A stretch of DNA of 39,411 nucleotides, from assembly GCF_002901825.1 (NCBI RefSeq), contig NZ_PPQD01000018.1, positions 201,454 to 240,864 of the forward strand, read 5' to 3'. The notes below the pieces were generated by a model. It was not told the origin of the DNA. It searched no databases and was given only the letters and a program-made list of their open reading frames with translations. Both the position numbers and the translations under genes were made by a program. This document shows, one piece after another, positions 9,524-17,487 of the stretch; the first letter of the stretch is position 1, and each line of letters opens with the position of its first letter. This DNA is from Mammaliicoccus sciuri. Its GTDB lineage: Bacteria > Bacillota > Bacilli > Staphylococcales > Staphylococcaceae.

Positions 9524-11113
9524 TTAATGTGCTAACATTTCTTCTTTTACTTCGTCTTTAGATAATTTAGCTGGATAATATGTTGGCCAGTTATCTAATT
9601 CTTTTAAGACTTTAACTTTATCATTGCCAGTGAATATATGGAAATGTGCAGCTTTTTTAGGATAAATATTGTGATCGCTAAACTGTACATATTTCGGTAA
9701 ATTATCGTTTGATTCACCTTTTAATTTAAATGTGTATCTTACGCCTCTATTACCTTTTTCATATTTCAAGATATCATAGCCATCGTACTCATATTCTCCA
9801 GTTGTTGTTTTACCTTCTTTAGTGAAACTGATTTTATTGCCTTCAATTTTGATGTTCTCAACATCTGTTTTATAGCCTTTATCATAATAAGCTTTATATT
9901 CTTTTTCAGACATCTTACCATCTTCTTCAGCTTTATGTTCGAAGACTTCATCAAGTGTGCCGTCTTTTAAATATGGATATACTGACTGCCAGTCACCTTC
10001 ATAATCTGATAGTTTACGGTCTTTTACTTGTGAATCTTTGAAATACCCTTTTTCAATTGCTTTATCATGAGATTCAGCTTTCTTGTCATCTTTTGTTGTA
10101 ATCTTGTCATTTAATGATTTTTCGATATTTTTAATATTTTCCTTCATTAATGATTGATATGAAAGGTCTTTTTCTTTTAATTGTTCTTTCGTTAAAGATT
10201 CCATATTATTAAATGTTAATGGTTTAGCATCTGTTTCTTTACGAATTGTGTCTGTAATTTTTGATGAGATATTGCTTTCATATAAGATATATTTCGCATC
10301 TGTATCTTTAATTTCTTTAACAATTTCAGTTAATTCTTTTTGTGATGGATCTTCAGCATTCATACTTTGAACACCTTTTTGTACAAATCCATAACGATTA
10401 GCTAAGTAACCTAAAGATTCATGTGATATAAATACTGTATGGCCTTCATGACCTTTAGTAGCATCTTTTAATGATTGATCGATATCCGATAATTCATTAT
10501 TTAATTTTTTATAATTTTTCTCATAATCTGCTTTATGGTCTGGATCTTTCTTAATTAATTCATCTTTAATTCCTTTAATCATTTCTTGGTCAATTTTAGG
10601 ATCTAACCATACGTGAGGATCAAATCCACCGTGGTGATGATGTTCATGTTCGTGCTCGTGTTCTTCATGCTCTTCTCCATGTTCATGATGTTCATCTTCA
10701 TCGTGACCTTCCCCATGCTCATGACCATGTTCATGTTGATCTGTTAAAAGTTCAGATTGATCCATACTATTTTGAAGTGATAATTTTTTATCATCCTTTT
10801 TAATAGTTGAGGCAATTTTCTTTGCTACTGGATCTAAATCGTCTCCTGTATAAACAAATAAATCCGCTTTACTCGCGTTTAAAATATCTTTTTGCGTTGG
10901 TTCATAACTATGTAAATCTGTTCCTGCAGGATAAATAGATTCTACTTCTACATGCTTACCGCCAATTTGTTCTATAAAAGATTTCAATGGGTAAACCGTC
11001 GTCTTAACCTTTAATTTATCAGAATCATTATTTTTGCTATCTGTTTGATTACAGCCTGCTAATACCATACAAATTGCAAAAACAACTGTTAATACCCCAA
11101 TCCATTTTTTCAT
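9524..11113 (-). CDS. adcA: Zinc-binding lipoprotein AdcA with ZinT domain
   Basis: Zinc-capturing lipoprotein of the AdcA/ZnuA family. The start is the ATG at 11113, preceded by AAAGGAGTG; a GTG three codons earlier lies inside the ribosome site. Lipobox VLAGC (Cys about residue 21). The N-terminal ZnuA domain (about 30-330) holds LHSYEPTQKD, a loop very rich in His, Asp and Glu (about 130-165), DPHVWLDP and VFISHESLGYLANRYG. The C-terminal ZinT domain (about 345-529) begins GYFKDSQVKDRKLSDYEGDWQS and has AAHFHIFTG. This fusion is the normal AdcA form in Firmicutes. No adcB/adcC permease or ATPase genes are adjacent. A Zur-like box lies upstream. Confidence 0.95.
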   Translation of the reverse strand: MKKWIGVLTVVFAICMVLAGCNQTDSKNNDSDKLKVKTTVYPLKSFIEQIGGKHVEVESIYPAGTDLHSYEPTQKDILNASKADLFVYTGDDLDPVAKKIASTIKKDDKKLSLQNSMDQSELLTDQHEHGHEHGEGHDEDEHHEHGEEHEEHEHEHEHHHHGGFDPHVWLDPKIDQEMIKGIKDELIKKDPDHKADYEKNYKKLNNELSDIDQSLKDATKGHEGHTVFISHESLGYLANRYGFVQKGVQSMNAEDPSQKELTEIVKEIKDTDAKYILYESNISSKITDTIRKETDAKPLTFNNMESLTKEQLKEKDLSYQSLMKENIKNIEKSLNDKITTKDDKKAESHDKAIEKGYFKDSQVKDRKLSDYEGDWQSVYPYLKDGTLDEVFEHKAEEDGKMSEKEYKAYYDKGYKTDVENIKIEGNKISFTKEGKTTTGEYEYDGYDILKYEKGNRGVRYTFKLKGESNDNLPKYVQFSDHNIYPKKAAHFHIFTGNDKVKVLKELDNWPTYYPAKLSKDEVKEEMLAH

Positions 11114-11131
11114 TTCGTACACTCCTTTTAC

Positions 11132-11152
11132 AAATAGTAACGTTTACGATTT
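11132..11152. promoter_or_regulatory. Zur-box-like operator of adcA
   Basis: AAATAGTAA-CGT-TTACGATTT has the 9-3-9 geometry of the Gram-positive Zur box (AAATCGTAA-TNA-TTACGATTT). One arm differs at one base. It lies between the -10 and the ribosome site of adcA, so zinc-loaded Zur would repress the gene. Confidence 0.85.
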
Positions 11153-11155
11153 AAA

Positions 11156-11184
11156 ATTATATACGTATATCTATTAAAATACAA
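11156..11184 (-). promoter_or_regulatory. adcA promoter
   Basis: On the minus strand: TTGTAT (11179-11184), a 17-base spacer and TATAAT (11156-11161). The Zur-like box starts four bases downstream of the -10. Confidence 0.75.
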
Positions 11185-11220
11185 GACCTTATTTAGAATA
11201 ATTTTTATAGTCGGTTTATT

Positions 11221-11249
11221 TTGTTTAGTTGAAAACGCTTTAGTATAAT
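11221..11249 (+). promoter_or_regulatory. Promoter of nucleoside hydrolase with cre-like site
   Basis: TTGTTT (11221-11226), a 17-base spacer and a perfect TATAAT (11244-11249). The spacer holds TGAAAACGCTTTAG (11230-11243), which matches the cre consensus at 12 of 14 positions; the final CA is missing. Carbon catabolite control is plausible but not certain. Confidence 0.6.
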
Positions 11250-11287
11250 GGAATTAAGGCATAAATTAAATTAGAGGACGTGTTTAA

Positions 11288-12229
11288 ATGTTACAAAATA
11301 GAAAAATCATCATGGATTGTGATCCTGGGCATGACGATGCTATCGCATTAATATTGGCTGGTGCTCAATCTAGCCCATTAAATATCTTAGCAGTGACAAC
11401 TGTTGCGGGAAATCAATCAGTAGATAAGAATACAACAAACGCTTTAAACGTATTAGATATTATGAATAGAGCCGACATTCCTGTTTCAGTCGGTGCGGAC
11501 AGACCTTTAATCAAGAAAGCTGCATTTGCTGAAAGTATTCATGGTGAAAGTGGCTTAGATGGTCCTGAATTACCGAAAGTTCCAAACTTAAAGCCTACAA
11601 ATCAGCATGGTGTAAATGTCATAATTGAAGAAGTATTAAACAGTAACGATCCTATAACACTCGTAGCAACAGGACCTTTAACAAATGTTGCGATGGCACT
11701 TATTCAAGAACCTAAGATTGCTCATAATATAGAAGAAATCGTCATTATGGGAGGTGGAACGTTTGGGAACTGGACCCCTACAGCGGAGTTTAATATTTGG
11801 GTTGATGCAGAAGCAGCTAAAAAAGTATTTGAAAGTGGTATCCCAGTTGTAGTATTCGGATTAGATGTAACACATCAATTATTAGCAGACGATGCTGTTA
11901 TTGAAAGATTTCATCAAATCGATAATCCAATATCACATTTCGTAGTTGAACTCTTAAAGTTCTTTAAATCTACATATAAATCGCAATTCGATATGGACGG
12001 AGGTCCTATCCATGATGCTTGTACAATTTTATATTTACTGCATCCTGAAATATTCACATTACAAAAAACATTTATTCAAATCGAACATCAAAGTGAACTC
12101 ACATATGGCACAATGTCTGTTGATTTGCATAATACTTATAAACAAGAACCTAATGCCTATTTCGCTACAGAAGTGAACGTAGACTTAGCTTGGGACATCA
12201 TGGAAAAAGCATTAAAAAGTTATGAATAA
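11288..12229 (+). CDS. Nucleoside hydrolase (IU-NH family)
   Basis: Cytosolic enzyme that splits ribonucleosides into ribose and base. At 313 residues it has the expected size. The calcium- and ribose-binding motif DCDPGHDDAIAL sits at residues 10-21, with PLTNVAMAL, EIVIMGGG, the AEFNIWVDAEAAK block and the C-terminal GGPIHDACTILY Asp that completes the metal site. Pyrimidine (RihA/B) or mixed (RihC) specificity cannot be told from the sequence by eye. It is monocistronic, with GAGGACG as ribosome site, and the promoter carries a cre-like element, suggesting use of nucleosides as carbon source. Confidence 0.92.
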   Translation: MLQNRKIIMDCDPGHDDAIALILAGAQSSPLNILAVTTVAGNQSVDKNTTNALNVLDIMNRADIPVSVGADRPLIKKAAFAESIHGESGLDGPELPKVPNLKPTNQHGVNVIIEEVLNSNDPITLVATGPLTNVAMALIQEPKIAHNIEEIVIMGGGTFGNWTPTAEFNIWVDAEAAKKVFESGIPVVVFGLDVTHQLLADDAVIERFHQIDNPISHFVVELLKFFKSTYKSQFDMDGGPIHDACTILYLLHPEIFTLQKTFIQIEHQSELTYGTMSVDLHNTYKQEPNAYFATEVNVDLAWDIMEKALKSYE

Positions 12230-12276
12230 AAAGTAAGAGGCTAGGATATCATCAATATCCTAGCCTCTTACTTTTT
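12228..12276. terminator. Bidirectional terminator
   Basis: A 22-bp stem (12228-12249 with 12255-12276) whose outer part is AAAAAGTAAGAGG / CCTCTTACTTTTT, with a 5-base loop. It begins at the nucleoside hydrolase stop codon and also serves the converging ABC transporter operon. Confidence 0.92.
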
Positions 12277-12296
12277 ATTCTATTAAATCAACCTCG

Positions 12297-12959
12297 TTAT
12301 TCTTCTTTCAACTCACCATCTACCATTTTAAATACTTTATCACAATATGATGTCAGTCTTTGATCGTGCGTTACGATAATACATAATTTATTTAATTCTT
12401 TTGTTTCTCTTCTCAATATTTCCATTACTTCTATTGCATTTTCTGTATCTAATGATGCAGTAGGTTCGTCTGCTAGTATAATGGATGGATTTGTATAAAG
12501 TGCTTTAGCGATAGCGACTCTTTGTTTTTGACCGCCTGATATTTCACTTGGTAATTGGGATAAAATTTTATCCAAACCGAGTTGTTTCAATAGCCTAGTA
12601 TGTTCATCTTCATTCATAACATCTTTTTTCACTTTTTTAAGTAATTCAAATTGTTGTTGAACGGTTAAAAACGGTATTAAATTACTTGTTTGAAGTATAA
12701 ATCCGATTTCTTTTAATCGAAGTTTAGATAATTGTTTTTCATTATAATGATTAATATTTTGACCATTTAAAGATACTGTACCTTCTGATGGTAACTGTAG
12801 TGCACCCGCCATTGTTAACAGTGTACTTTTCCCTGACCCGGATGGTCCAATAATGGCAACTAGTTCGCCTTTTTCTAGTTTAAAGTTAGTTGATTTCACT
12901 GCTTCTATCGTTCTATTACCGTCTTTAAATGACTTTGTTACATTCTCAAATGCTAACAT
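12297..12959 (-). CDS. HrtA-like ABC exporter ATPase
   Basis: ATPase of 220 residues in the MacB/LolD/HrtA group. Walker A is GPSGSGKST (about 38-46), the Q-loop is FILQTSNLIPFL, the signature is ISGGQKQRVAIAKAL, Walker B is IILADEPTASLD, and the switch His is in IIVTHDQR. It partners the FtsX-like permease whose gene ends 11 bases upstream. S. aureus HrtA, a haem exporter, has the same size and similar motifs (SSHLVPYL, SGGEKQRVAI), so haem or another amphipathic toxin is a fair guess. Substrate is not proven by sequence. Confidence 0.88.
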   Translation of the reverse strand: MLAFENVTKSFKDGNRTIEAVKSTNFKLEKGELVAIIGPSGSGKSTLLTMAGALQLPSEGTVSLNGQNINHYNEKQLSKLRLKEIGFILQTSNLIPFLTVQQQFELLKKVKKDVMNEDEHTRLLKQLGLDKILSQLPSEISGGQKQRVAIAKALYTNPSIILADEPTASLDTENAIEVMEILRRETKELNKLCIIVTHDQRLTSYCDKVFKMVDGELKEE

Positions 12960-12970
12960 GATTCCGCCTC

Positions 12971-14020
12971 CTAACTAATGACTTTCAATGGTTCTACTTT
13001 TCGAATGCTTAATACTGAGAATAAACTACCTAAAATTGCGACGATAATAAGCACGATGCCATATAACAACATTGTTAAATAATCAAATTTGATAGGTACT
13101 GCCTCTGGTAAGAACGATCCTGTTAACATCGTTAATCCAAAGCCAATCAATGTACCGATTAAAGCAATAATAATAGTTTGACTCATGACTGAACGCGCTA
13201 AAAAGCCATTCGTTAATCCTTGCGCTTTTAAGACACCAAATAAATTTCTCTTTTGTAACGTAATAATGTATAAGAATATACCTATAACCATTGCTGAAAT
13301 CGCAAATAAGAACACAATCATAAAGTTTAATGTTAAATTTTGCGCTTGATAGCCTGGTAGTTTCGTAATAAATGATTCAATGTCATCTACTTCTAAATCT
13401 TTGTTCAATTCAACATCTTTCCAATTTTTATCTTTAACGACTAGCGCATTGATCTTATCGCCTTTTAACATCGGATTTAATTTCCCAATCGTTTCATTAT
13501 TTGTAAATAAGACAGGTGATGCATTAAATTTAGAACTTACTGAGAAACCGACAATTTTTAATTCTTCATCACTATTTGAAAGTGTTAATGTATCCCCGAT
13601 TTTGAATCCTTTTGTTTTTAAAGTATGATCTGCAACGACTTCATTATCTTTCTCAAACAGTTTGCCGTCTTCTATTTTAGGCATTAGGAAGCCTTTTCCA
13701 TCGATACCAAAGACTGTGGCATTCTCTTTGTTTTTACCGTCTGAAGCAATAACAGCCGTTTGCTTTAAGCCTTCACTTTTATCAAATTTGCCTTTTACAT
13801 CATCTGTATTAATAGATGATTGTGCAACTGTTTGATTGGCATCTTTATTCAAAACAATTGCATCTGCTTTCCATAAATCTACTGCTTCTCTATTCATATT
13901 CATCAAACCGTTTGCTAACCCCGATAATAAGAATAAAAGATAGCTAATCATAATTAATACGCCAATGATTAGACCAAACTTCGTCTTATTTCGTCTCATT
14001 TCATTCCAAGCTAAAAACAT
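12971..14020 (-). CDS. HrtB-like FtsX-family ABC permease
   Basis: A 349-residue permease with one N-terminal membrane segment (about 15-37), a large extracytoplasmic MacB-type domain (about 40-225) and three C-terminal membrane segments (about 230-255, 280-305, 318-340). Motifs such as LFGVLKAQGLTNGFL and the SIRKVEPLKVIS end match the FtsX/HrtB group, and the length matches S. aureus HrtB (about 351). It is the first gene of the two-gene exporter operon. No HssRS sensor genes are nearby, so a haem role remains inference. Confidence 0.85.
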   Translation of the reverse strand: MFLAWNEMRRNKTKFGLIIGVLIMISYLLFLLSGLANGLMNMNREAVDLWKADAIVLNKDANQTVAQSSINTDDVKGKFDKSEGLKQTAVIASDGKNKENATVFGIDGKGFLMPKIEDGKLFEKDNEVVADHTLKTKGFKIGDTLTLSNSDEELKIVGFSVSSKFNASPVLFTNNETIGKLNPMLKGDKINALVVKDKNWKDVELNKDLEVDDIESFITKLPGYQAQNLTLNFMIVFLFAISAMVIGIFLYIITLQKRNLFGVLKAQGLTNGFLARSVMSQTIIIALIGTLIGFGLTMLTGSFLPEAVPIKFDYLTMLLYGIVLIIVAILGSLFSVLSIRKVEPLKVIS

Positions 14021-14051
14021 TCTGCCAACCCTTTCCTGAATCTAAATTTTC

Positions 14052-14084
14052 TATTATTTAATTATAACATTATTATTTAATTAT
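14052..14084. promoter_or_regulatory. 14-bp direct repeat in the HrtBA-like promoter
   Basis: TATTATTTAATTAT occurs at 14052-14065 and again, identical, at 14071-14084, an offset of 19 bases or roughly two helical turns. The copies overlap the -10 (14061-14066) and the spacer of the minus-strand promoter, so they could bind a regulator as a tandem dimer. The composition is AT-rich, so chance is not excluded. Confidence 0.45.
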
Positions 14085-14089
14085 CTTAA
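14061..14089 (-). promoter_or_regulatory. Promoter of the HrtBA-like operon
   Basis: Minus strand: TTAAGA (14084-14089), a 17-base spacer and TATAAT (14061-14066), about 40 bases upstream of the permease start. Confidence 0.6.
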
Positions 14090-14102
14090 AATAATAGCAA
14101 CA

Positions 14103-14131
14103 TTGTATTTATAAAAGTGTTACTGTATAAT
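14103..14131 (+). promoter_or_regulatory. Promoter of the TIKI-like/sstD operon
   Basis: TTGTAT (14103-14108), a 17-base spacer and TATAAT (14126-14131). The Fur box overlaps the last bases of the -10. Confidence 0.75.
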
Positions 14132-14149
14132 TGATAACGATTATCAATT
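14129..14149. promoter_or_regulatory. Fur box (perfect palindrome)
   Basis: AATTGATAA-CGA-TTATCAATT is a perfect 9-3-9 inverted repeat centred on a Fur-type GATAAnnnTTATC core. It overlaps the -10 and ends just before the ribosome site, so iron-loaded Fur should repress both downstream genes. Confidence 0.88.
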
Positions 14150-14163
14150 AAGGAGGTGTCAAA

Positions 14164-14868
14164 TTGGCACAAAGAGAAATTTGCATTATTGGTACACCAC
14201 ATATTCGGTTAGACCAAAGCAATCAATATTTTTTAGAATCCTATCAACGTTACATAGAAGATGCTAACGTCATTTTGAATAAATTACAGCAATACAATCC
14301 AGATTTAATCGCTATTGAATGGGATATTAAAAATAAAGGACAATTGCTTAAAGACTTTAATCTACTATCTCGTAAACAATTGCCGCTTCAACTAAACGAA
14401 CATCATTTTTTAGCGATACCACTCGCATTGAAATTAAAATTACCAACTGTTATACCAATCGACAACAATCAAATGCAAACACGTAAAATTCGTGCAGCCT
14501 TTGCAGATGAATACCTTGAAAATGATAACCCTATAATATACCAACTTTTAAACGAGGCAAAACAAAGTCATCAAAATAAAAAGGCACAAGATTTATCATT
14601 ATATGAACAATTAACTGAATATCATGATACAGTCATTCCTTTAGAACAAGTTTTTGCCATTCGTTCACTTGCAGATAGTCCTGGTATAGCCTTTTCCCTC
14701 GAATGGTCAGAACGTAATCAATTTATGGCAAATCACATTATGAAAAATGCGCTCAACCATGATAAAACGGTTGTCTTTACAGGAATGAGTCATGTCAGAA
14801 TTTTAAAATTCATGATAGAATCAACAGGTTTATTTAAAGTCGTTCCATCAATAAATATATTAAAATAA
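14164..14868 (+). CDS. TIKI/TraB/ChaN-superfamily-like protein, Fur-controlled
   Basis: A 234-residue protein with no signal peptide or membrane segment, so it is probably cytosolic. Its motifs match the Tiki/TraB/EreA/ChaN fold: GTPH (10-13), an acidic strand end IAIEWD (Glu52), ERN (183-185, in WSERNQFMANHI) and a final FTGMSH (His210). The spaced His/Glu/Arg/His set suggests a metal- or haem-dependent active site. The superfamily includes haem-binding ChaN and erythromycin esterases. It is translated from TTG at 14164 behind AAGGAGGTG, shares a Fur-boxed promoter, and lies 13 bases before sstD. A role in intracellular release of siderophore iron is my inference; the family call is moderately sure, the function unknown. 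Confidence 0.65.
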   Translation: MAQREICIIGTPHIRLDQSNQYFLESYQRYIEDANVILNKLQQYNPDLIAIEWDIKNKGQLLKDFNLLSRKQLPLQLNEHHFLAIPLALKLKLPTVIPIDNNQMQTRKIRAAFADEYLENDNPIIYQLLNEAKQSHQNKKAQDLSLYEQLTEYHDTVIPLEQVFAIRSLADSPGIAFSLEWSERNQFMANHIMKNALNHDKTVVFTGMSHVRILKFMIESTGLFKVVPSINILK

Positions 14869-14881
14869 AGGAGCATACATA

Positions 14882-15910
14882 ATGAAGAAGTTACTTTTAC
14901 TAATGGTCATCACACTTTTATTAGCAGCATGTGGTCAAACAAAAGGAACAAGTGATTCAAACAGTAAGAAAGAAACGGTCACAGTTACTCAAAAATATGA
15001 ATTACGTGGTAAATACAAAGACGGAAGAGATGCAGAACAAAAAGAGGAAAAAGTCAAAGTCACAAAAGATCCTAAAAAAGTCGTCACATTTGATTACGGT
15101 GCAACAGATATCATAAAAGCACTCGGTAAAGAAAATAATGTAGCCGGTATTTCAATAGGTTCAAGTGACTCAATGTTGCCTAAAGAATTAAAATCATTTA
15201 CGAAAGATAAATATACAAATGTAGGTGAATTAGGAAAACCGAATTTTGAAAAAATAGCTGAAATCGACCCAGATTTAATTATCTTTTCAAATCGTACAGC
15301 AAGTAGCGAAACATTAAAAGAATTTAAGAAAGCTGCCCCTAACGCATCATTACTTTATATAGGGTCAGATGATAATGCTGTCATAAAATCAGTATCAGAT
15401 AATACGACGAAACTCGGCAAAATTTTTGGAGAAGAAAAGAAAGCTAAAGAACTTACAGATCAACTAAAAAACGAAGAACAAAAAGCGAAGAAATCAGTTA
15501 AAAATATAGATAACAGTGTCATGCTACTGCTTACAAGTCAAGGTGAATTATCTACTTACGGACCAGGTGGAAGATTCGGTGGTCTACTCTACGATCAACT
15601 TGGATTTAAACCAGCAGATAAGAAAGTCAAACCAAATCCACACGGCCAACCCGTCAGCTTTGAATATGTCGCTTCAAAAAATCCAGAAGTCATATTCTCA
15701 ATGGATAGAGACAAAGCAACAGACGGAAAAGGAACAAGTAAGAAAGTACTAGGAAACGACGTACTTAAAGACGTAGATGCCGTAAAAAATAATCAAATCA
15801 TAAACTTAGACGCAAAATCATGGTACTTCTCATCAGGTGGTATTAAATCCACTACGAAACAAATACAAGAAATACAACAAATCGCGAAAAAATTACAAGA
15901 GCAGAAATAA
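14882..15910 (+). CDS. sstD: Siderophore-binding lipoprotein SstD
   Basis: Surface lipoprotein binding ferric catecholate-type siderophores or catecholamine-iron for import. Signal peptide with lipobox LLLAACGQ (Cys about residue 17). The 342-residue length and the segments KYTNVGELGKPNFEKIA, GELSTYGPGGRFGGLLYDQL, HGQPVSFEYVASKNPEVIFSMDR and LDAKSWYFSSGG follow S. aureus SstD/B. subtilis YclQ as I remember them. The gene is the second of a Fur-controlled pair. The usual sstA-sstB permeases and sstC ATPase are not adjacent, so this copy is an orphan that must dock on a transporter encoded elsewhere. Confidence 0.88.
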   Translation: MKKLLLLMVITLLLAACGQTKGTSDSNSKKETVTVTQKYELRGKYKDGRDAEQKEEKVKVTKDPKKVVTFDYGATDIIKALGKENNVAGISIGSSDSMLPKELKSFTKDKYTNVGELGKPNFEKIAEIDPDLIIFSNRTASSETLKEFKKAAPNASLLYIGSDDNAVIKSVSDNTTKLGKIFGEEKKAKELTDQLKNEEQKAKKSVKNIDNSVMLLLTSQGELSTYGPGGRFGGLLYDQLGFKPADKKVKPNPHGQPVSFEYVASKNPEVIFSMDRDKATDGKGTSKKVLGNDVLKDVDAVKNNQIINLDAKSWYFSSGGIKSTTKQIQEIQQIAKKLQEQK

Positions 15911-16048
15911 TAAGTATGGATGGTGGTGTTCAGGTTGTGGCTAACTATCATTATTCTGAATTCTGGTAATTAGATGGTTGCTCTCTTACGGACATTTCTC
16001 AGAATTCTGTCCCTAACAACATTCAAACATCATCATCTTATACGACAA
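15911..16048. other. Non-coding gap after sstD
   Basis: About 140 bases without a convincing gene. It holds two copies of AGAATTCTG/TGAATTCTGG-like sequence (near 15957 and 16011). The only firm element is the terminator that follows. Confidence 0.4.
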
Positions 16049-16080
16049 AAAACGCCACTAGCTCCTGCCAGTGGCGTTTT
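16049..16080. terminator. Bidirectional terminator between sstD and the DUF3995 gene
   Basis: AAAACGCCACT / AGTGGCGTTTT, 11-bp stem with a 10-base loop. T-runs lie on both sides; the longer one is on the minus strand, for the DUF3995 gene that ends three bases away. Confidence 0.85.
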
Positions 16081-16083
16081 CCT

Positions 16084-16518
16084 TTATCTATTCTGTTTCA
16101 CTTTCATAACATATCCGAACAATCCGATTCCCCACAATAAAAATAATGGATCCCACACGAATGCTTGTCCAAAGGTTGTAAAATAGTTATGGTTCTCGAT
16201 TATTTCACACATCTTTAATATGCCAATAATCATGTTTAATCCGCCATATATCATGAGAAAAATACTTCCAATTAAAGATATGATATATATTTTCTTATCA
16301 AAATGATTTGTTAATGTTAATGGCACGATGGTCGCTAAAAATTTAAATACCCCTATTATCAACAGCGCGATGTTAATCCATATGCCAAACTGTGCACTTA
16401 ATGTAAAGACCCATGATCCAACTGTTATGAGACCCGCTTCTCCACCAAGTCCCCAATACAATGAAAATAGCGCATGCACACTACCTGCTATGATAAATAA
16501 TGATATATACTTTTTCAT
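16084..16518 (-). CDS. DUF3995-type integral membrane protein
   Basis: A 144-residue protein with four predicted membrane segments (about 5-22, 38-62, 78-102, 120-138). The N-terminal HALFSLYWGLGGEAG and the C-terminal WDPLFLLWGIGLFGYV match the W-x-x-GG and W-D-P signatures I associate with DUF3995. Function is unknown. Ribosome site ATAGGTGAT precedes the ATG at 16518. It lies head-to-tail with the phosphoesterase gene, 43 bases away, and may share its transcript. Confidence 0.72.
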   Translation of the reverse strand: MKKYISLFIIAGSVHALFSLYWGLGGEAGLITVGSWVFTLSAQFGIWINIALLIIGVFKFLATIVPLTLTNHFDKKIYIISLIGSIFLMIYGGLNMIIGILKMCEIIENHNYFTTFGQAFVWDPLFLLWGIGLFGYVMKVKQNR

Positions 16519-16561
16519 TTAATCACCTATTATAATCATAAATTTTCTTCGATATATGTTT

Positions 16562-17383
16562 TTATATTTCGATAACTTGTATTGTATTTTTAATTTCAGT
16601 TGCTAAATCAGTCGTTCGCCACTCTCTTTGATATCCGAGACATGGACATATATATTGAATACCACTTTCTTCTATTATATTACGGAAATGCACATGACCC
16701 ATAATGCTGTATTTGATCGGATAAACTTCATAAAATTTATCAAAGTCTGATGTACCTATAAATGCATTAAAATAATCAAAAATTCTATGTGGCATTGGGA
16801 CTGCAAATTTTCGATTGGTCACAATATGCGTCATTAATATAATATTTTTATCTTTTACCTGTTCTAAATCATTTTTTACGGATTCTGCAGCTAATCGAGA
16901 CATTTCTAAGTCTGATTTTCCCCAATCGATATGTTCTTTATCTAACCATGTAGAGCCGTAATATTTTCTCCGTTCTAGCCTTTCCATACTAAATTTATTT
17001 TGATCTGCAAAGCTATAATCATACCAACCACTATGTCCGACAATCGCCCAATCTTCATTCACAATGTATGGATTTGCTATAATACTTTCAGGTTGTGCTT
17101 TATAATATTCAAAAATTTCATATGAACTTTTTTCTTCTTGATCTTTTTTCCAATAATCATGATTGCCAGGTATAAACAGCACTTCAACTTTAGAATGACG
17201 CTTAACATTTTGAACAAACTGCATCGTCTGTAAATAATGATTTGAAACATCACCCGCTATTAATAAAAGGTCTAAATTCAAATGTGTAATTTCATGAGCT
17301 AAAATATACTCAAAATCTTGAGGATAATAATCTTTACTTCTATCTATATGCAAATCTGAAATGGTACCAATTCTCATATGCAT
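16562..17383 (-). CDS. Calcineurin-like metallophosphoesterase
   Basis: Cytosolic phosphoesterase of about 273 residues. The two-metal site is complete: SDLHID (about 9-14), IAGDVSNH, PGNHDYW, MTHIV and the final GHVHFRN. It resembles the group of putative phosphoesterases common in Firmicutes, whose substrate is not known. Two in-frame ATGs are possible (17383 and 17377). The second gives MRIGTISDLHID, the commoner N-terminus in the family, and is better spaced from CTAGGT. The promoter lies in the short gap shared with the divergent acetyltransferase gene. Confidence 0.88.
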   Translation of the reverse strand: MHMRIGTISDLHIDRSKDYYPQDFEYILAHEITHLNLDLLLIAGDVSNHYLQTMQFVQNVKRHSKVEVLFIPGNHDYWKKDQEEKSSYEIFEYYKAQPESIIANPYIVNEDWAIVGHSGWYDYSFADQNKFSMERLERRKYYGSTWLDKEHIDWGKSDLEMSRLAAESVKNDLEQVKDKNIILMTHIVTNRKFAVPMPHRIFDYFNAFIGTSDFDKFYEVYPIKYSIMGHVHFRNIIEESGIQYICPCLGYQREWRTTDLATEIKNTIQVIEI

Positions 17384-17487
17384 GACCTAGCTTTCTTTAA
17401 AATAACGTTGTATATCAATTTTATATTAACATATTCTATCCATGTATCCTTTATAATAGAATTATGTTTTAAATAGGAGGTTATTAG

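Noticed and set aside
14021-14163. HssR binding site for the HrtAB-like exporter
   Set aside because: No GTTCATATT-type direct repeat is present, so the haem link rests only on protein similarity.
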